A DNA stretch of 64,000 nt from an uncultured Haliea sp. Its GTDB lineage: Bacteria; Pseudomonadota; Gammaproteobacteria; Pseudomonadales; Halieaceae. The stretch covers positions 62,001 through 126,000 of the forward strand of contig CAJXUQ010000007.1 of assembly GCA_913061145.1 (NCBI GenBank). Direction: 5' to 3'. The position numbers and the translations under genes were made by a program. This document shows, piece by piece, positions 19,168 to 29,691 of this stretch (position 1 is the stretch's first letter; each line of letters begins with the position of its first letter). The notes under the pieces were generated by a model. That model was not told the DNA's origin. It was given only the letters and a program-made list of their open reading frames with translations, and made no database searches.

Positions 19168-20337
19168 ATGCAGCATGCTCCAGTCAGCCCGGCAGAAATC
19201 AACCCGCGCCTTGTGCCCCATCTCGAGCCCGGTGAATCGGTCCTCTGGCAGAATCAGCCCAGACCGGGGAGCTTCTTTGGACCCAGGCAGATCGCGGGAG
19301 GGCTCTCGCTGATCGTCCTGGGGATATCACTCGCCAGTGGCGTCATTGCTCCCCAGCTGCCGGAGGCATCCAGATATGCACCCGCGGCGGCGGCAGCAGG
19401 CACCGGTCTGTTACTACTTATAACCCGTTGGAGCAGACGCGCGGCATTGTGGGCTTATGCGATTACTGACCGTCGGCTGCTGTCCGTTCTGAACGGCAAG
19501 GTGATCCGGTCCGTTACACCCGAACAACTCGACCGTTTCGACCTGAGGATCAAGGGAGATACTGTCTACTGGCTGAAACTGATCAAACGCAACCTCAACG
19601 GCAGTCCAGGAACAGAGCGCGGGCCTGACGGGATTCTGGTCGGCTTTCATGGACAGAGCGATCCACAGGCCACCAGGGCACGCATCGAAAGCTGGCGGCA
19701 ATCGTTTTCCGAACGTGCCTCGGCCAGCGCTGCAGCCTTCGCCGAGCAGATGAAGTCGGTGGCGACGCCTGCCCCAGGGGAGGCAGCGCCACCGCCTGCC
19801 GGCGTACTGCGGGTCAACCATCCAGGTAGCGGCCTTGGTCTCGATGTCCTGCCGGACTGGAAAGTGACCATCAAGAACCGCCACGACGGCCCGCTGCGCA
19901 TATTCGGTGTGAAAGTACTGCCGCGGATAATCCGTGATGGCCCCGAACGCCCCTATGGTGATCCCGGCGACTGGAATTTCCTGTCTGTACGCGGAGCGCC
20001 AGAGGCCGGACTGGACCTGACAATCCACAATCGACCACTGGAGACCACTCTGGACGCCATCCTGAACGACCCGTTCACCAAGATCACCGGCGCAGAAATC
20101 CTCAGCAGCGATCCCGATCTGCAGATTGGCCGGTTCCGGGGCTTCAGCGTCATTCGCCGTATGCCCGGCAAAGAGGTCAGGAACGTGGAGGCCTTATCAG
20201 CTCCGGCGATGCTGCGACAGGTCTGGCTTGGCCACGACGGCATGTCCATCGAACTGCAGGGCTATGCCCTCGAAAGCCAACCGGATGTGCAAAACGCGAT
20301 CGACGCCATGGTCAATTCAATCACCCTGCGGGGCTGA
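19168..20337 (+). CDS. Membrane protein with PH-like (YdbT-type) region and unknown C-terminal domain
   Basis: A 389-residue protein. The N-terminus (PHLEPGESVLWQNQPRPGSF) resembles the entry to bacterial PH-like membrane proteins. Two hydrophobic segments (about residues 43-62 and 71-87) follow, then AYAITDRRLLSVLNGKVIRS, the typical YdbS/YdbT beta-strand pattern. From about residue 205 a separate, hydrophilic domain begins (GSGLGLDVLPDWKVTIKNRH) and ends with a phrase typical of PsbP/DUF1795-like folds (MSIELQGYALESQ). AGGAAAGG precedes the ATG. It converges with the transglutaminase-like gene, 51 bp apart. Function unknown. Confidence 0.72.
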   Translation: MQHAPVSPAEINPRLVPHLEPGESVLWQNQPRPGSFFGPRQIAGGLSLIVLGISLASGVIAPQLPEASRYAPAAAAAGTGLLLLITRWSRRAALWAYAITDRRLLSVLNGKVIRSVTPEQLDRFDLRIKGDTVYWLKLIKRNLNGSPGTERGPDGILVGFHGQSDPQATRARIESWRQSFSERASASAAAFAEQMKSVATPAPGEAAPPPAGVLRVNHPGSGLGLDVLPDWKVTIKNRHDGPLRIFGVKVLPRIIRDGPERPYGDPGDWNFLSVRGAPEAGLDLTIHNRPLETTLDAILNDPFTKITGAEILSSDPDLQIGRFRGFSVIRRMPGKEVRNVEALSAPAMLRQVWLGHDGMSIELQGYALESQPDVQNAIDAMVNSITLRG

Positions 20338-20388
20338 TCCATTGCGGGTGCTCATCGCTTCCGGACTCGTGAATGGTTGCCCGCCACA

Positions 20389-22731
20389 TCACCACGCGGT
20401 CGCAGCCATCTTGTCGCAACCGAGCTTGGCCTGGGGCATCAGACCCTGGGCCTGGCCGAAGGCTGCCTCGGTTGCCAGGGACGTGCCGTAATTGACGATA
20501 TCGAACAATGCGCCGCCTGCGGTCCCAACCGCCGCCCCCATAAACCCACCGAAGCCCAGCCCCGCAACATTGTTGATGTTGGCTTCCACCAGGCAGCACA
20601 TCTTGGCAACATCATTCGCCTGTTTGTCACAGTCCTTCAGTGCCTGCAGCGCCTGCACCATGTTGAATGCGATACCCGTCACCTCAGTCAGGTATTCCAC
20701 CAGGTCCTGACCGCGCCCATCCCCGGTCATGCCCAGCGTCTCGCCCGTGGTCGGATTGATCCTCCACCAGCCCGCCATGGCCGAGCCCTCCGGAAGCCGC
20801 TGGGGCACCAAAACCACGTAACCCTGGCTTAAGTCCGCACTGATAAACTCGCCTGCCCCGGCATCCAGACCAAGTCCGGCGACCGCGTCGCCCTGTCCGG
20901 GTCGTACCAGACGAATGGGGATACCCTGTTCGGCAGCCAGTTGAAATGTGCGCAGGGTACTCGACGAACTCTCCGCAGCGACTGAAAGTGCTTTTTGTGG
21001 CAGGGTTTCAGTCACCGTGTCCCAGATACCCTGCTGAAGCGCGGCGGATGGCACACTGTCGAGACCGGTTGCTGTGACCCGCACGTGCTCCATACCGTTT
21101 GCCACGATATCGACGCTGGCGAAAGCGGTCTCAGCATTGAGGAATCCACGTCGCAAACCCAGCATCGCGGGCCGGGCACGAAAGCTCACCAGGTCACGCT
21201 CTGCGAGCGGGTTATCAGCCATGAACCAGAACTGAGCGAGTGGCGGGAAATCGACGGGCAGCGTATTACCCGGCTCGGTGAGCGGGTGTTCCGGATTCAG
21301 GAAGTGGCGCACGATGGTCTTCTGCCAGGCGCTGTTTTCGATGGCTGTCGCAAGGAAGCGATCGGCCACATAGTCGAGAGGTTGCCCCCCCGCGTTGATC
21401 ATGTAGGTATGGTCCGTGATCAATGGCCAGAGCAAGGATTGGCTGGAGGATGAGTGGTCTGCGCGCGGGGCAATGAGGTAACGCCGCTGGGTGAACTCCT
21501 CGCCACCCGGGGTGGTGAATGTGAATTCGAGCCACATACTGTGAAGCGCCAGCACCGGCTGCTGATCCTCCCGCGCCATCACCCCACCGGTGGCGTTTGC
21601 CATCAAATCTCCCATGGTTTTGAAGACGCCCGTCATACCGCCGCCAGAGGCACCGATGACCATCGGGTCGATGGCGCGACCCTGCAGGTCGAATGCCATC
21701 GCACCGGGTGCGCGCACATCATTCAACATGGGTATAAAAATCTGCGAGTCGTTGAGCACCTTGTCCAGGTTGGCCGCATCCTGGAGATTCAACCCGCTGG
21801 GAACATTCCGGTAGCGGATAGTGGCGGCATCCAGATTTGCCACGGGGCGGGTCCAGGGTGCCATGACGCGCTGCTGCGTGATCTTGCCGCCACTCCACTG
21901 CTCTATCCAGGCCGAAACGGTGATCTTGTGCTGGTAGGTCTCCGGCACTGACTCCGCGAAATATTCCTCTGGCGCAAGCCCCTCAGGCGCCGTCTCGCTG
22001 CCAAAGGCGGGATGGGCCTCCTGCCAGGCCTGCGCGGAACCCTCACGATATTGCACCCAGAAATACCTTCGCACCATCGGTAACCAGGCCAACTGGACAT
22101 CAACCGGGGCCAGGGTCACGCCACCTTGTTCCAACACCTTGCGGAGCTCGGACGTCAGCATCCTGGATGTCTCGGCCAGGGCCGAATCGCCCACGGACAC
22201 AGTAGCGGGACCAACTGCTGCCGCTGCAGCCCCAAAGTGTCGGGAGATACTGCTGTCCAGATAGGCCAGCGATGAGGGCAACGCCGCCGGCTTCAGGCTG
22301 CGCAAAAGACGTATCGCGTCGTCCTCCTCCAGCGTTCCGCGCACAACCCGTGCATCAAACCCCGCAGACTTCAGCAGGGACGCCAGCAAAATGGACTGAT
22401 CCAGACTGTTGCCTGACCCGGCTCGCAAGGTGCCATCGACACCACGCAACACACCATCGTAAGGTTGGAAGACGATGTCTTCCCGCACAAACCTGACTGC
22501 GGCTGCGGCCTCATAGTCCAGCGTGTCGAGCAGCGGTTCGGTTGCGAAACGATCGCGATGGATGTCTTCGCGCACGGCCTCCAGTGCCTTCGTGGTGGTA
22601 TCGATGCTTTTTGCCATGGCCGGGTAGTCGAAGTCACTGCGCGATACCACTGCCGCGGTCTGCTGACCGGCGGCACCCGATGTCCAGACCATCACCGCCA
22701 GGCAGGCGGCAAGAACGCTGTTTCTGCCCAT
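20389..22731 (-). CDS. Secreted transglutaminase-like protein lacking the canonical Cys
   Basis: A 780-residue exported protein. A signal peptide is visible (about residues 1-23, LAACLAVMVWTSGAAGQ). A transglutaminase-like segment around residues 75-135 contains GSGNSLDQSILLASLLKSAG followed by FDARVVRG. In active transglutaminase-like enzymes the residue after the glycine stretch is normally a Cys; here the positions read Asn-Ser. The large remainder has a WEEFTF-like region (WLEFTFTTPGGEEFTQRRY) and a C-terminal part with paired cysteines and glycine-rich hydrophobic segments. ATG 22731 is chosen for its GGGAG site. It lies downstream of the 1792-residue VWA gene on the same strand, 215 bp apart. 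Confidence 0.7.
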   Translation of the reverse strand: MGRNSVLAACLAVMVWTSGAAGQQTAAVVSRSDFDYPAMAKSIDTTTKALEAVREDIHRDRFATEPLLDTLDYEAAAAVRFVREDIVFQPYDGVLRGVDGTLRAGSGNSLDQSILLASLLKSAGFDARVVRGTLEEDDAIRLLRSLKPAALPSSLAYLDSSISRHFGAAAAAVGPATVSVGDSALAETSRMLTSELRKVLEQGGVTLAPVDVQLAWLPMVRRYFWVQYREGSAQAWQEAHPAFGSETAPEGLAPEEYFAESVPETYQHKITVSAWIEQWSGGKITQQRVMAPWTRPVANLDAATIRYRNVPSGLNLQDAANLDKVLNDSQIFIPMLNDVRAPGAMAFDLQGRAIDPMVIGASGGGMTGVFKTMGDLMANATGGVMAREDQQPVLALHSMWLEFTFTTPGGEEFTQRRYLIAPRADHSSSSQSLLWPLITDHTYMINAGGQPLDYVADRFLATAIENSAWQKTIVRHFLNPEHPLTEPGNTLPVDFPPLAQFWFMADNPLAERDLVSFRARPAMLGLRRGFLNAETAFASVDIVANGMEHVRVTATGLDSVPSAALQQGIWDTVTETLPQKALSVAAESSSSTLRTFQLAAEQGIPIRLVRPGQGDAVAGLGLDAGAGEFISADLSQGYVVLVPQRLPEGSAMAGWWRINPTTGETLGMTGDGRGQDLVEYLTEVTGIAFNMVQALQALKDCDKQANDVAKMCCLVEANINNVAGLGFGGFMGAAVGTAGGALFDIVNYGTSLATEAAFGQAQGLMPQAKLGCDKMAATAW

Positions 22732-22946
22732 CACTTCAACTCCCGACATAGTCTCGTAGTCCCGCTCCCCGGCTTCGGGCGCTTCATAGCGTCCCTGTCA
22801 ACGCGCCTTCCAGGGCTGACGCGATGCATTCACCAACAAATCACCACGACAGTCGTACTCATTCACCACGTTTGTCGCCTAGTCAATTCCCCCACCACGG
22901 ACACCGGACACGGAACCCGGCGGCACCAACTCTTCCTCTGCCCCTT

Positions 22947-25900
22947 TCATTCCAGCGAGAGCTCAGTGACAGCACCGCCTCTCACCACGACGTTGTCAAA
23001 GACGGCGGGGGGCGCGCGCTCGACAACGATGCGATATTCCCCTTGCGGAAGCTCGACGGTATCGCCGTTGAGCTCGCCTGTCGCACGCAGTTCACCAGCG
23101 CTGTCGTACACACGATAAGGAACCCGCAGCGCGCTCCGAATCGAGGCGTCAAGCCCAGCCTGGTCATTCGCCGAAAAATACTCGCCATTACCGAGATCGG
23201 CCCATCTGGCAAAGCGCGCCTCAAGCTCCGGGTTATCGATCGCAAACCCGACAATGTTGAGGGTGATGTCGGCTACCTGCTCAGACAGCCGCTGGATAAC
23301 CGTCTCCGGGTCACCGTCGCAGGTCTCCTCGCCATCGGTAACGAGCAATACGACCTTCCGTCCGCTCGCGCCTCGCAGATCCTCGGCGACCTTGCCCAAT
23401 GAGTCAGCGATCGGCGTGCGCGCCAGATTCTTGGCGTTGATGCTGGCCAGTTTCCCGGTGGCAGTTGCGGGCACCAGCGGCCCGAGCGCGATGTCAAGAT
23501 CGGTACGACAGCTGTTGGCCTCGAGGTGTCCAAACACCCGCATGGCAAGCGGAATACCCTCTGGAAGGTATTCGCCTACCGCTTTGGTCAGTACCTCACG
23601 CGCAATCTCAATGCGACGCCGTCCATCCATGCGCTGTAACATGGACCCCGATGCATCAAGTATAAGCTCCACTGCCCCCAGGTCAGTCGGCGAGCCATCT
23701 GCGGAGCGCACAAGCAGACCGCCCGGACCCACTGCCTCCCGATAAGATCCCACCGCGGTCAGCGTATAGGGGGCCGGCCTGCGCAGCATGGTCGCCGCCC
23801 TGTCAAAGGCGACCTCCATCTGGATCTCGTCCATCACCTGGTCATAGCGCCCGCCGTTTACGGACGCCCAGTCCTGTTGCAAGTCCTGCTCGCGTGGCGG
23901 GTTGCGGCCAAAGGCACCCTCCGAGCTGAGACCGAGTGCAAAGATACGTGGGCGCACCGCCTGCAGTTCCTGCCAGATCAGGGGGTTGCGCCCCGTGGCG
24001 GCATCAGTGATCAACACGATGGACTTGCTGCCCGGCCGGCTCCCGAGAATGCGCGCGGCCGCCGCTACGGTGCCCTCGGCATCGCTGGAGCTCTCAGTGC
24101 GCGGATAGTCGTTGAGCACCGTCTCAAGCACATAGGGATCGCCATACCAGTCATCCAGCAGCAGCTTGCCGCCGAACGGCATCAGGTTGGCAGCGTCCCG
24201 ACCGGGCTCGAGACCGCGGGCGTAGCTGCCCAATGCGCTGTAGATGACCGGAATATAGGCACCAACACTGGCGCTGGTGTCCCACAGGAACAACACATTG
24301 CGCGGCGGTTCATGAACCCTGACCAGAGCCGTTTCGCCGGGCTCGCCCGTGACTTCCCAAAACATTTCGTCGGGTTGATCAAGCTCAGGCCGGCGCAGAG
24401 CGGGGAACATCCCGCCATCCGCACCATGCACATCCAGCGAAGCCTGCACCGTCGGGTCGCCCGCTAGTCCCAGCAGGACTGAATTGCGTTCCTGGGTGAA
24501 TGAATAGGCATACCAGTGTTCATCGCCGCCAATTTCAACCTCGCCGGACTGGCGCTGCCCGTCGACCAGGAGCACTGCCGCGTCGCTCGTTAGATTTGTC
24601 CTTTGCGTCTTGTCGGCACGCGCGGGCAGACCCCGGGCGAGTTCATACGATGCAGCGCGTCCATCAAGGCCCCATTCGCCGAGAATAGAGAAATAGTCAG
24701 GAGAGGTCGGGATCTCCCAGACGCCGATGGCCGCCGGCAGGCGGTACTGCCTGGTCTGTTCGGACGCCGGCACAGTAAAGCGAACGAATCTCGCCCAGGT
24801 GTCGGCGGGGAACGTGAAGCTGTGCTCTGTGGCGCCCTGCTCCGGGCGCCAGCTACCCATCGAACGCCAGGGTCCGGCCGGCGATTCGAGACTGACGGAA
24901 ACTTCGACTTCGTTGACAGGCACTGTTCCCTGCCGCTCCTGCGCGGCGGGGGTCCATTCCAGTCGCGCGATGCGGGCGGCCCGGTCGTGGTGAAAACCGA
25001 TTACCCAGTCCAGGGACTCTCCGGCGCGCACCACAACGGGACGGGAATCCTCACTTTTGACGAGCACGGAGCCGTCCCAGGACTGTGCTTCAAGCGGCGG
25101 GAGGGACCACACCACATGTCCGCCCAGGGCAGGATCAGCCAGGTTGTAACCTTCCCCCCCGCTGACATCCACTCCGGGGGCGGCGACGATCTTGAGTTCG
25201 CCCAATTTCCCACCCGGCGGCATCGGCTGGTCGGCGAAAAAACGCGCCATTCGCAGTTTCGCGAATCTGGCCGGCAACGGGGTATCCAGTACAAAGGCCT
25301 GTTCTGAACGCACGGCCAGCAAGGGCTCACGGGCGGCCAGCGTCCAGTCTTGCCCATCGACTGAAAGGTACAACTCCAGTTCAGCCAATTGTTGCTGGAT
25401 AGCGTCACTGCCCAGCAGGCTGATGGCGACACCGCGAACCTGGACCGGCTCGTCGTTAGCCAACTCCACAATCAGCTCCGGGGCGCTCTGCACATCTTTG
25501 CGACCCCGCAGGCTCAGCCCCTCGCCCTTGACCGCCATACCATCGAAGGCCCGTGCAAAATCGCGCCCCACATCGTCGCCCGGATCAGCGGCCAAACGTC
25601 CGCCCAGGGCCGACCAGGCCACATTGATTCCGCCCAGCAGCGCATCGGGCAGACTCCAATAGGATACGGCAGCGGTTCCGGTATCTTCACGTTCGACCTG
25701 GATTTCCGCAACGGCCTCGCCCTTCAACCGTGACCCGGTGAACAGTGCGGCGCTGATCCGCACTGGCCTGTCGGCATAGGCGTCTGGCGGCACATTTATC
25801 GACACGGGCACACTCTTCACCTCGCCGGGCTCGAGCAGCAAGGTGTCGGCACCGTGCTCGACGCGCCACCGGTAGTCACTCGCCGTTGTCACCAGAGTAA

Positions 25901-28325
25901 CCTCAGCGGCAGACGCGGCGGGATTGGAGAGCTCGACAATACCCTCAAGCCGCTGACCATAGTCGCGGTAGGCCGAGACCCGCGTGTTATCAATAGCAAC
26001 CCTTATCCCCGGAGCGGCACCTGCCGATGGCTCCGCTGCAGGGCTGGCTCCGTCCACTTCCAGTTGCAGCCGGTAGTCCGCGTCTCCCCAGGCAGGTATT
26101 TTCACGTAGGCCTGGGTACCGGCAGGGATCATCCCCTGCCATTCAGTGTTGTTCCTGCTCTTCTCCTGCAGGGACTTTTCCCAGCTGTGGGGCGCAAGCA
26201 CTTCGAACTTGCGGGGAGGTGCCATGTGTAGCTTTACCGCAGTATCGCTCTCAAATACGGGTAGCTTGAACCAGTCTGCATCGCGCCATTCGTTGGCCCG
26301 GCCCTGCACAGGCACGCCCGGGATAAGCGCATTGGCTAGGCCCAGAGTATCATTCGGCTCGCAGTCCGCGCTGCAGGAAAAGCGCGGCAGTGGCTCCAGG
26401 CTGACGCTGTACTCAGCCTCACTGACCTGCACAGGGGAGAGCTGCAATCGGTAGTTGCCTGGCGGGAAAACACCCTCAAGCACAAGGGGGTCACCCGGCT
26501 TTGAGGAAGCCCCCCGTTTCATCAGCACAGTATCCCAGTACAGGTCAGCGGCAACAGAACCATCGGCGGGAGGAGTAATCTGCAGCCTGATGTGATCGTC
26601 GGCGGTCAGCAGGAAGCGGTAATTGTCCGTATCCGCAGGTTCGACCATAAGCCCGGTACGGGGCTGACCCATAGTCAGGGGCAACATCCGGGTTACATCG
26701 TCATTGGGCTCTCGTTCGATACCCGGTGCCGGCTGTCCCATCGGACGGGCCAGCACCATATAGTCTCCCTCGCCCTTTCCCGAGACACGGATATAGTGAG
26801 TACCCGGCAGCAGGTAAAGGTTTTCGAGCCGGACTCTTTTGTCCCCGCCACGGACGCGCACAACCTGTAACTGCCTGCCCGATTTGTCGTGGAGAGCCAC
26901 TTCGTGAATGTTGTCGCCGTTGACCTGGAATCGCCAGAGCTGGGGCTCTTCAGCGAGCAGCAGTCGGAAATAGTCATCCTCTTTGCCCGCGAACCGCCCC
27001 TTTATCCGCAGTTTCGAAGGCATGCCGGAGGCCTCTGCCAGCGTGTCATTCGGCTCGGCCTCAAAGCCGTCGCGCACACGTCCCTGCGATTCCAGAGTCA
27101 ACTGATAGTTCTGCTCTGGCGAACCACGACCTACCGACACGCCCCATCTGCCCTCCCCCAGGATGAGATCCGGCAGGCTGATTTCTCCCCTGCCCCGCCG
27201 ACACTGACGACTCGTTCCGGACTCGTCGGTGAGACACAGTTCGAGCTCCCCATCACCCCCGGTTTCCAGGAGCAGGCGCATGACTTCCGGCGCCGTGGCC
27301 TCGCTTGGGGATACCTGAAAAAAATCCTGATCACCGCGCGCGCCGATGCGGCCGGTTACCGGCGTACTGAAATCCACCAGGTTCGCGATTCGCCAGCTAT
27401 CATTGGGCTCGGCTTCCGCGCCAGCTGTGCGCACGCCGCCCTGCTGCAGGCCTATCACCTGGATGCCGGCGAAGTCATCGCTATCGATTTGAACCGTGTA
27501 TCGACCCGGCTCCAGCCCAAGGTCGTGAAAAACGAACCGACCCTGCCTGTCTGTATTCCTGCGCGACAACTCCCGGTCGTCCGCTGCACGCAGAATGGCC
27601 TGTGCGGTTCGGCCCAGGCTGACCTGTCCCTCAAGCTGCCAGGTCAGCTCAGTTGCTGCCTCGTCGATATCGAACGCGTACCAGGTGACAGCCTGCTGCT
27701 GGAAAAAAGCAGCCGGCCTGTTTGGTGATATGGCCACCGCCGCGGACGCTGAGACCGGAGGAGTCGGAACGTTGGCAGCGCGGATATCCCTGCCGCGTGC
27801 CACAGACACACGGTAGGCACCCGTGTCCTTCACCACCGCCTGCTCAGCCGCCGGGCCCGCATCCTCCAGTGCCCCTGCCAGCCCCGGAGGACGATAGGCA
27901 CCGCCGCCGCCCCCGGCCAGCCCCAGAATGTAGGTGCCGGGTTCCAGCAGCAGATCTGTCACAACGGCAGGTTTGCGCCCATCCCGGCTGCCCAATACGA
28001 GCAACTTCTCACTGGACGTGACCCCGCTCCCGTCATCGGTGTACTGCACGCGTAAAACTTCTACCAGACTCAAGCGTCCCGGCACACCATCGAAGGTAAG
28101 AGTCCAGGTGGATCCTGCGTCGACATCCGATACATCCCAGCTGAAGGCATCCTGATCAGAGGCGTCCAACGTGCCAACCAGCACTGCCGGTCCCCGGAAC
28201 GCAGTGGCATCCTGCGGCGTATTGTTGGGTTCGCGTTCAAAAACTGACTGTTGCGCTAGCGCCAACTGGGTGATCAGCGCCATCAGGAGAAAGATTACCG
28301 GTTGGCGTGGAAGCCAGGTCACCAT
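22947..28325 (-). CDS. Giant secreted VWA-domain protein with EPN-type repeats
   Basis: A 1792-residue exported protein. ATG 28325 gives a signal peptide (about residues 1-25, ending TQLALAQQ). Five units start with EPNN/EPND, at about residues 33, 305, 425, 541 and 658; the last four are spaced about 115-120 residues and resemble pre-peptidase C-terminal (PPC)-type beta domains. A discoidin/F5-8C-like stretch lies near 870-1030. A first VWA domain near 1345 has a DTSAS metal motif (FLWDTSASVG), a second near 1555 has DASGSM, with a TDGEE segment downstream. The C-terminus is a small beta domain (LPQGEYRIVVERAP). Such proteins usually bind partners or metal at the surface. No sorting motif was seen. 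Its function is unknown. Confidence 0.8.
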   Translation of the reverse strand: MVTWLPRQPVIFLLMALITQLALAQQSVFEREPNNTPQDATAFRGPAVLVGTLDASDQDAFSWDVSDVDAGSTWTLTFDGVPGRLSLVEVLRVQYTDDGSGVTSSEKLLVLGSRDGRKPAVVTDLLLEPGTYILGLAGGGGGAYRPPGLAGALEDAGPAAEQAVVKDTGAYRVSVARGRDIRAANVPTPPVSASAAVAISPNRPAAFFQQQAVTWYAFDIDEAATELTWQLEGQVSLGRTAQAILRAADDRELSRRNTDRQGRFVFHDLGLEPGRYTVQIDSDDFAGIQVIGLQQGGVRTAGAEAEPNDSWRIANLVDFSTPVTGRIGARGDQDFFQVSPSEATAPEVMRLLLETGGDGELELCLTDESGTSRQCRRGRGEISLPDLILGEGRWGVSVGRGSPEQNYQLTLESQGRVRDGFEAEPNDTLAEASGMPSKLRIKGRFAGKEDDYFRLLLAEEPQLWRFQVNGDNIHEVALHDKSGRQLQVVRVRGGDKRVRLENLYLLPGTHYIRVSGKGEGDYMVLARPMGQPAPGIEREPNDDVTRMLPLTMGQPRTGLMVEPADTDNYRFLLTADDHIRLQITPPADGSVAADLYWDTVLMKRGASSKPGDPLVLEGVFPPGNYRLQLSPVQVSEAEYSVSLEPLPRFSCSADCEPNDTLGLANALIPGVPVQGRANEWRDADWFKLPVFESDTAVKLHMAPPRKFEVLAPHSWEKSLQEKSRNNTEWQGMIPAGTQAYVKIPAWGDADYRLQLEVDGASPAAEPSAGAAPGIRVAIDNTRVSAYRDYGQRLEGIVELSNPAASAAEVTLVTTASDYRWRVEHGADTLLLEPGEVKSVPVSINVPPDAYADRPVRISAALFTGSRLKGEAVAEIQVEREDTGTAAVSYWSLPDALLGGINVAWSALGGRLAADPGDDVGRDFARAFDGMAVKGEGLSLRGRKDVQSAPELIVELANDEPVQVRGVAISLLGSDAIQQQLAELELYLSVDGQDWTLAAREPLLAVRSEQAFVLDTPLPARFAKLRMARFFADQPMPPGGKLGELKIVAAPGVDVSGGEGYNLADPALGGHVVWSLPPLEAQSWDGSVLVKSEDSRPVVVRAGESLDWVIGFHHDRAARIARLEWTPAAQERQGTVPVNEVEVSVSLESPAGPWRSMGSWRPEQGATEHSFTFPADTWARFVRFTVPASEQTRQYRLPAAIGVWEIPTSPDYFSILGEWGLDGRAASYELARGLPARADKTQRTNLTSDAAVLLVDGQRQSGEVEIGGDEHWYAYSFTQERNSVLLGLAGDPTVQASLDVHGADGGMFPALRRPELDQPDEMFWEVTGEPGETALVRVHEPPRNVLFLWDTSASVGAYIPVIYSALGSYARGLEPGRDAANLMPFGGKLLLDDWYGDPYVLETVLNDYPRTESSSDAEGTVAAAARILGSRPGSKSIVLITDAATGRNPLIWQELQAVRPRIFALGLSSEGAFGRNPPREQDLQQDWASVNGGRYDQVMDEIQMEVAFDRAATMLRRPAPYTLTAVGSYREAVGPGGLLVRSADGSPTDLGAVELILDASGSMLQRMDGRRRIEIAREVLTKAVGEYLPEGIPLAMRVFGHLEANSCRTDLDIALGPLVPATATGKLASINAKNLARTPIADSLGKVAEDLRGASGRKVVLLVTDGEETCDGDPETVIQRLSEQVADITLNIVGFAIDNPELEARFARWADLGNGEYFSANDQAGLDASIRSALRVPYRVYDSAGELRATGELNGDTVELPQGEYRIVVERAPPAVFDNVVVRGGAVTELSLE

Positions 28326-28716
28326 TGTTATTCTTCTTATCTCACGGGCGTACACCGGCACACCCTACCGGGTACTGTGTGGCGTATCGAACCAGGGCGC
28401 CGTTGTGAATCCGGCGCCATGACCGCTGCTGATTGCGGAGCAATCCGGCATAGGGTCCACTACCCTGTATCCCTCGCAGCCTGCCTGGAGTATAGCCGGT
28501 TCTTTTACCCGCTCGTAGCCCGCCAACGTATTTTCTTTGGGCTGGCACGTGGCGTCTGGGCTGCCCCTTTTATCGGCCTACGGCTACCAAACAGACGGCG
28601 ATTGGGTGTACCTTTTCCAGAGTGATCAATGGTGATCTGGGGGGTATTCCATTATGACCGGGCAGAAGCAAGACGCGCTATCAGTCACCGCAGGTGAAAA
28701 GCAGCCGGGGACGTCA
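28326..28716 (+). other. Divergent intergenic region, no gene seen
   Basis: About 390 bp between the giant VWA gene and the divergent lipoprotein gene. Short frames here are not family-like. It must carry both promoters. The lipoprotein frame is open back to 28654, but the added residues do not look like a signal peptide. Confidence 0.5.
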
Positions 28717-29610
28717 ATGCTACGGGTGCTCACGCTGGGCGTTATCGCAGCGTGCCTGGCCGGCTGCGGTGGCCAGGACGAGCAGGCAGGCAAATCAGCT
28801 GAAGATGAGAGTGTCGAATCCGCCCGTGCCACTGTGGGCAAGGTGCTGGAAGCAACCGGGCTGGCAGTCGAGACGGAGGACGGCAGCCTCGCAATGGGCT
28901 TCGAGCGTGACGGAGAGAGCGCCCGTATTGGCCAGAACCTGCCGATCCCCGAATGGCTGCCAAAGGACTTCCCCCTTCCTCAGGACCTCGATATCCGCAT
29001 CGTCACAGTGGACCGCGAGGAACAGAGGCGACTGGAAGGTACAAGTGCCACGGTAAAGCAGGCCACCGCATCGCAACAGGTATCCGACTGGGCGAACCGG
29101 GCGGGATGGGAAGTGATCAGCGCAGATGATTATCGGGTAACCGTAGTGAACACCGACGGTCAGGTGATAGACGTGCAGGCAGAGGATGGGGTTGGCATGC
29201 AGCTCGACATGTCGAGACGATCGGTCGCATCGGACAGACAGCGCGCCGCGGTGGAGACCGTAAGCCCCGGTACCGCCACCATCACAATGGCGGATACAAC
29301 ATATACCCTGAACGGGGAATGCAGGATCAAGGGCAGCAGCTACGGCTTTGAATACACGGCTGCTGACGGCTCGTCGTACGCGCAATTCACCATCCAGGCC
29401 GCGGAGGACGGACCGCAGGGCTCTGCTACCTATCAGGTGGTAACGGGCAACGGCCTCACTCTATACTCGATTAATTTCCCGATGTATAACGGCAAGGAGC
29501 CCGTCGCCCAGACCTCCGGCAAGACGTTTTCCGTCAGAGGTGAATTTGGCAGCATGGGTGGCGGTGGGATAGTGCCGGTTCCCGGTAGCTTTGCGGTAAG
29601 CTGTGAGTGA
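28717..29610 (+). CDS. Lipoprotein of unknown function
   Basis: A 297-residue predicted lipoprotein: MLRVLTLGVIAACLAGCGGQ gives a classic lipobox LAGC with Cys at residue 17, preceded by GGGGA. After an acidic linker there is a segment with IPEWLPKDFPLPQDLDIRIV, then an unrelated C-terminal part with ITMADTTYTLNGECRI and a second Cys near the end (SFAVSCE). The terminal region suggests a small beta-sandwich. No named family is recognised. It ends about 80 bp before the left-most guaA-type attachment core, so it was probably the neighbour facing guaA before the island region inserted. Confidence 0.72.
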   Translation: MLRVLTLGVIAACLAGCGGQDEQAGKSAEDESVESARATVGKVLEATGLAVETEDGSLAMGFERDGESARIGQNLPIPEWLPKDFPLPQDLDIRIVTVDREEQRRLEGTSATVKQATASQQVSDWANRAGWEVISADDYRVTVVNTDGQVIDVQAEDGVGMQLDMSRRSVASDRQRAAVETVSPGTATITMADTTYTLNGECRIKGSSYGFEYTAADGSSYAQFTIQAAEDGPQGSATYQVVTGNGLTLYSINFPMYNGKEPVAQTSGKTFSVRGEFGSMGGGGIVPVPGSFAVSCE

Positions 29611-29691
29611 CCGCCGGGCATACCTGAAGTTCGCGCGCCGACGACAGCTATGGCGAACATTCTGGCAGCGCTATCCGGTTCGGACGCCTGC

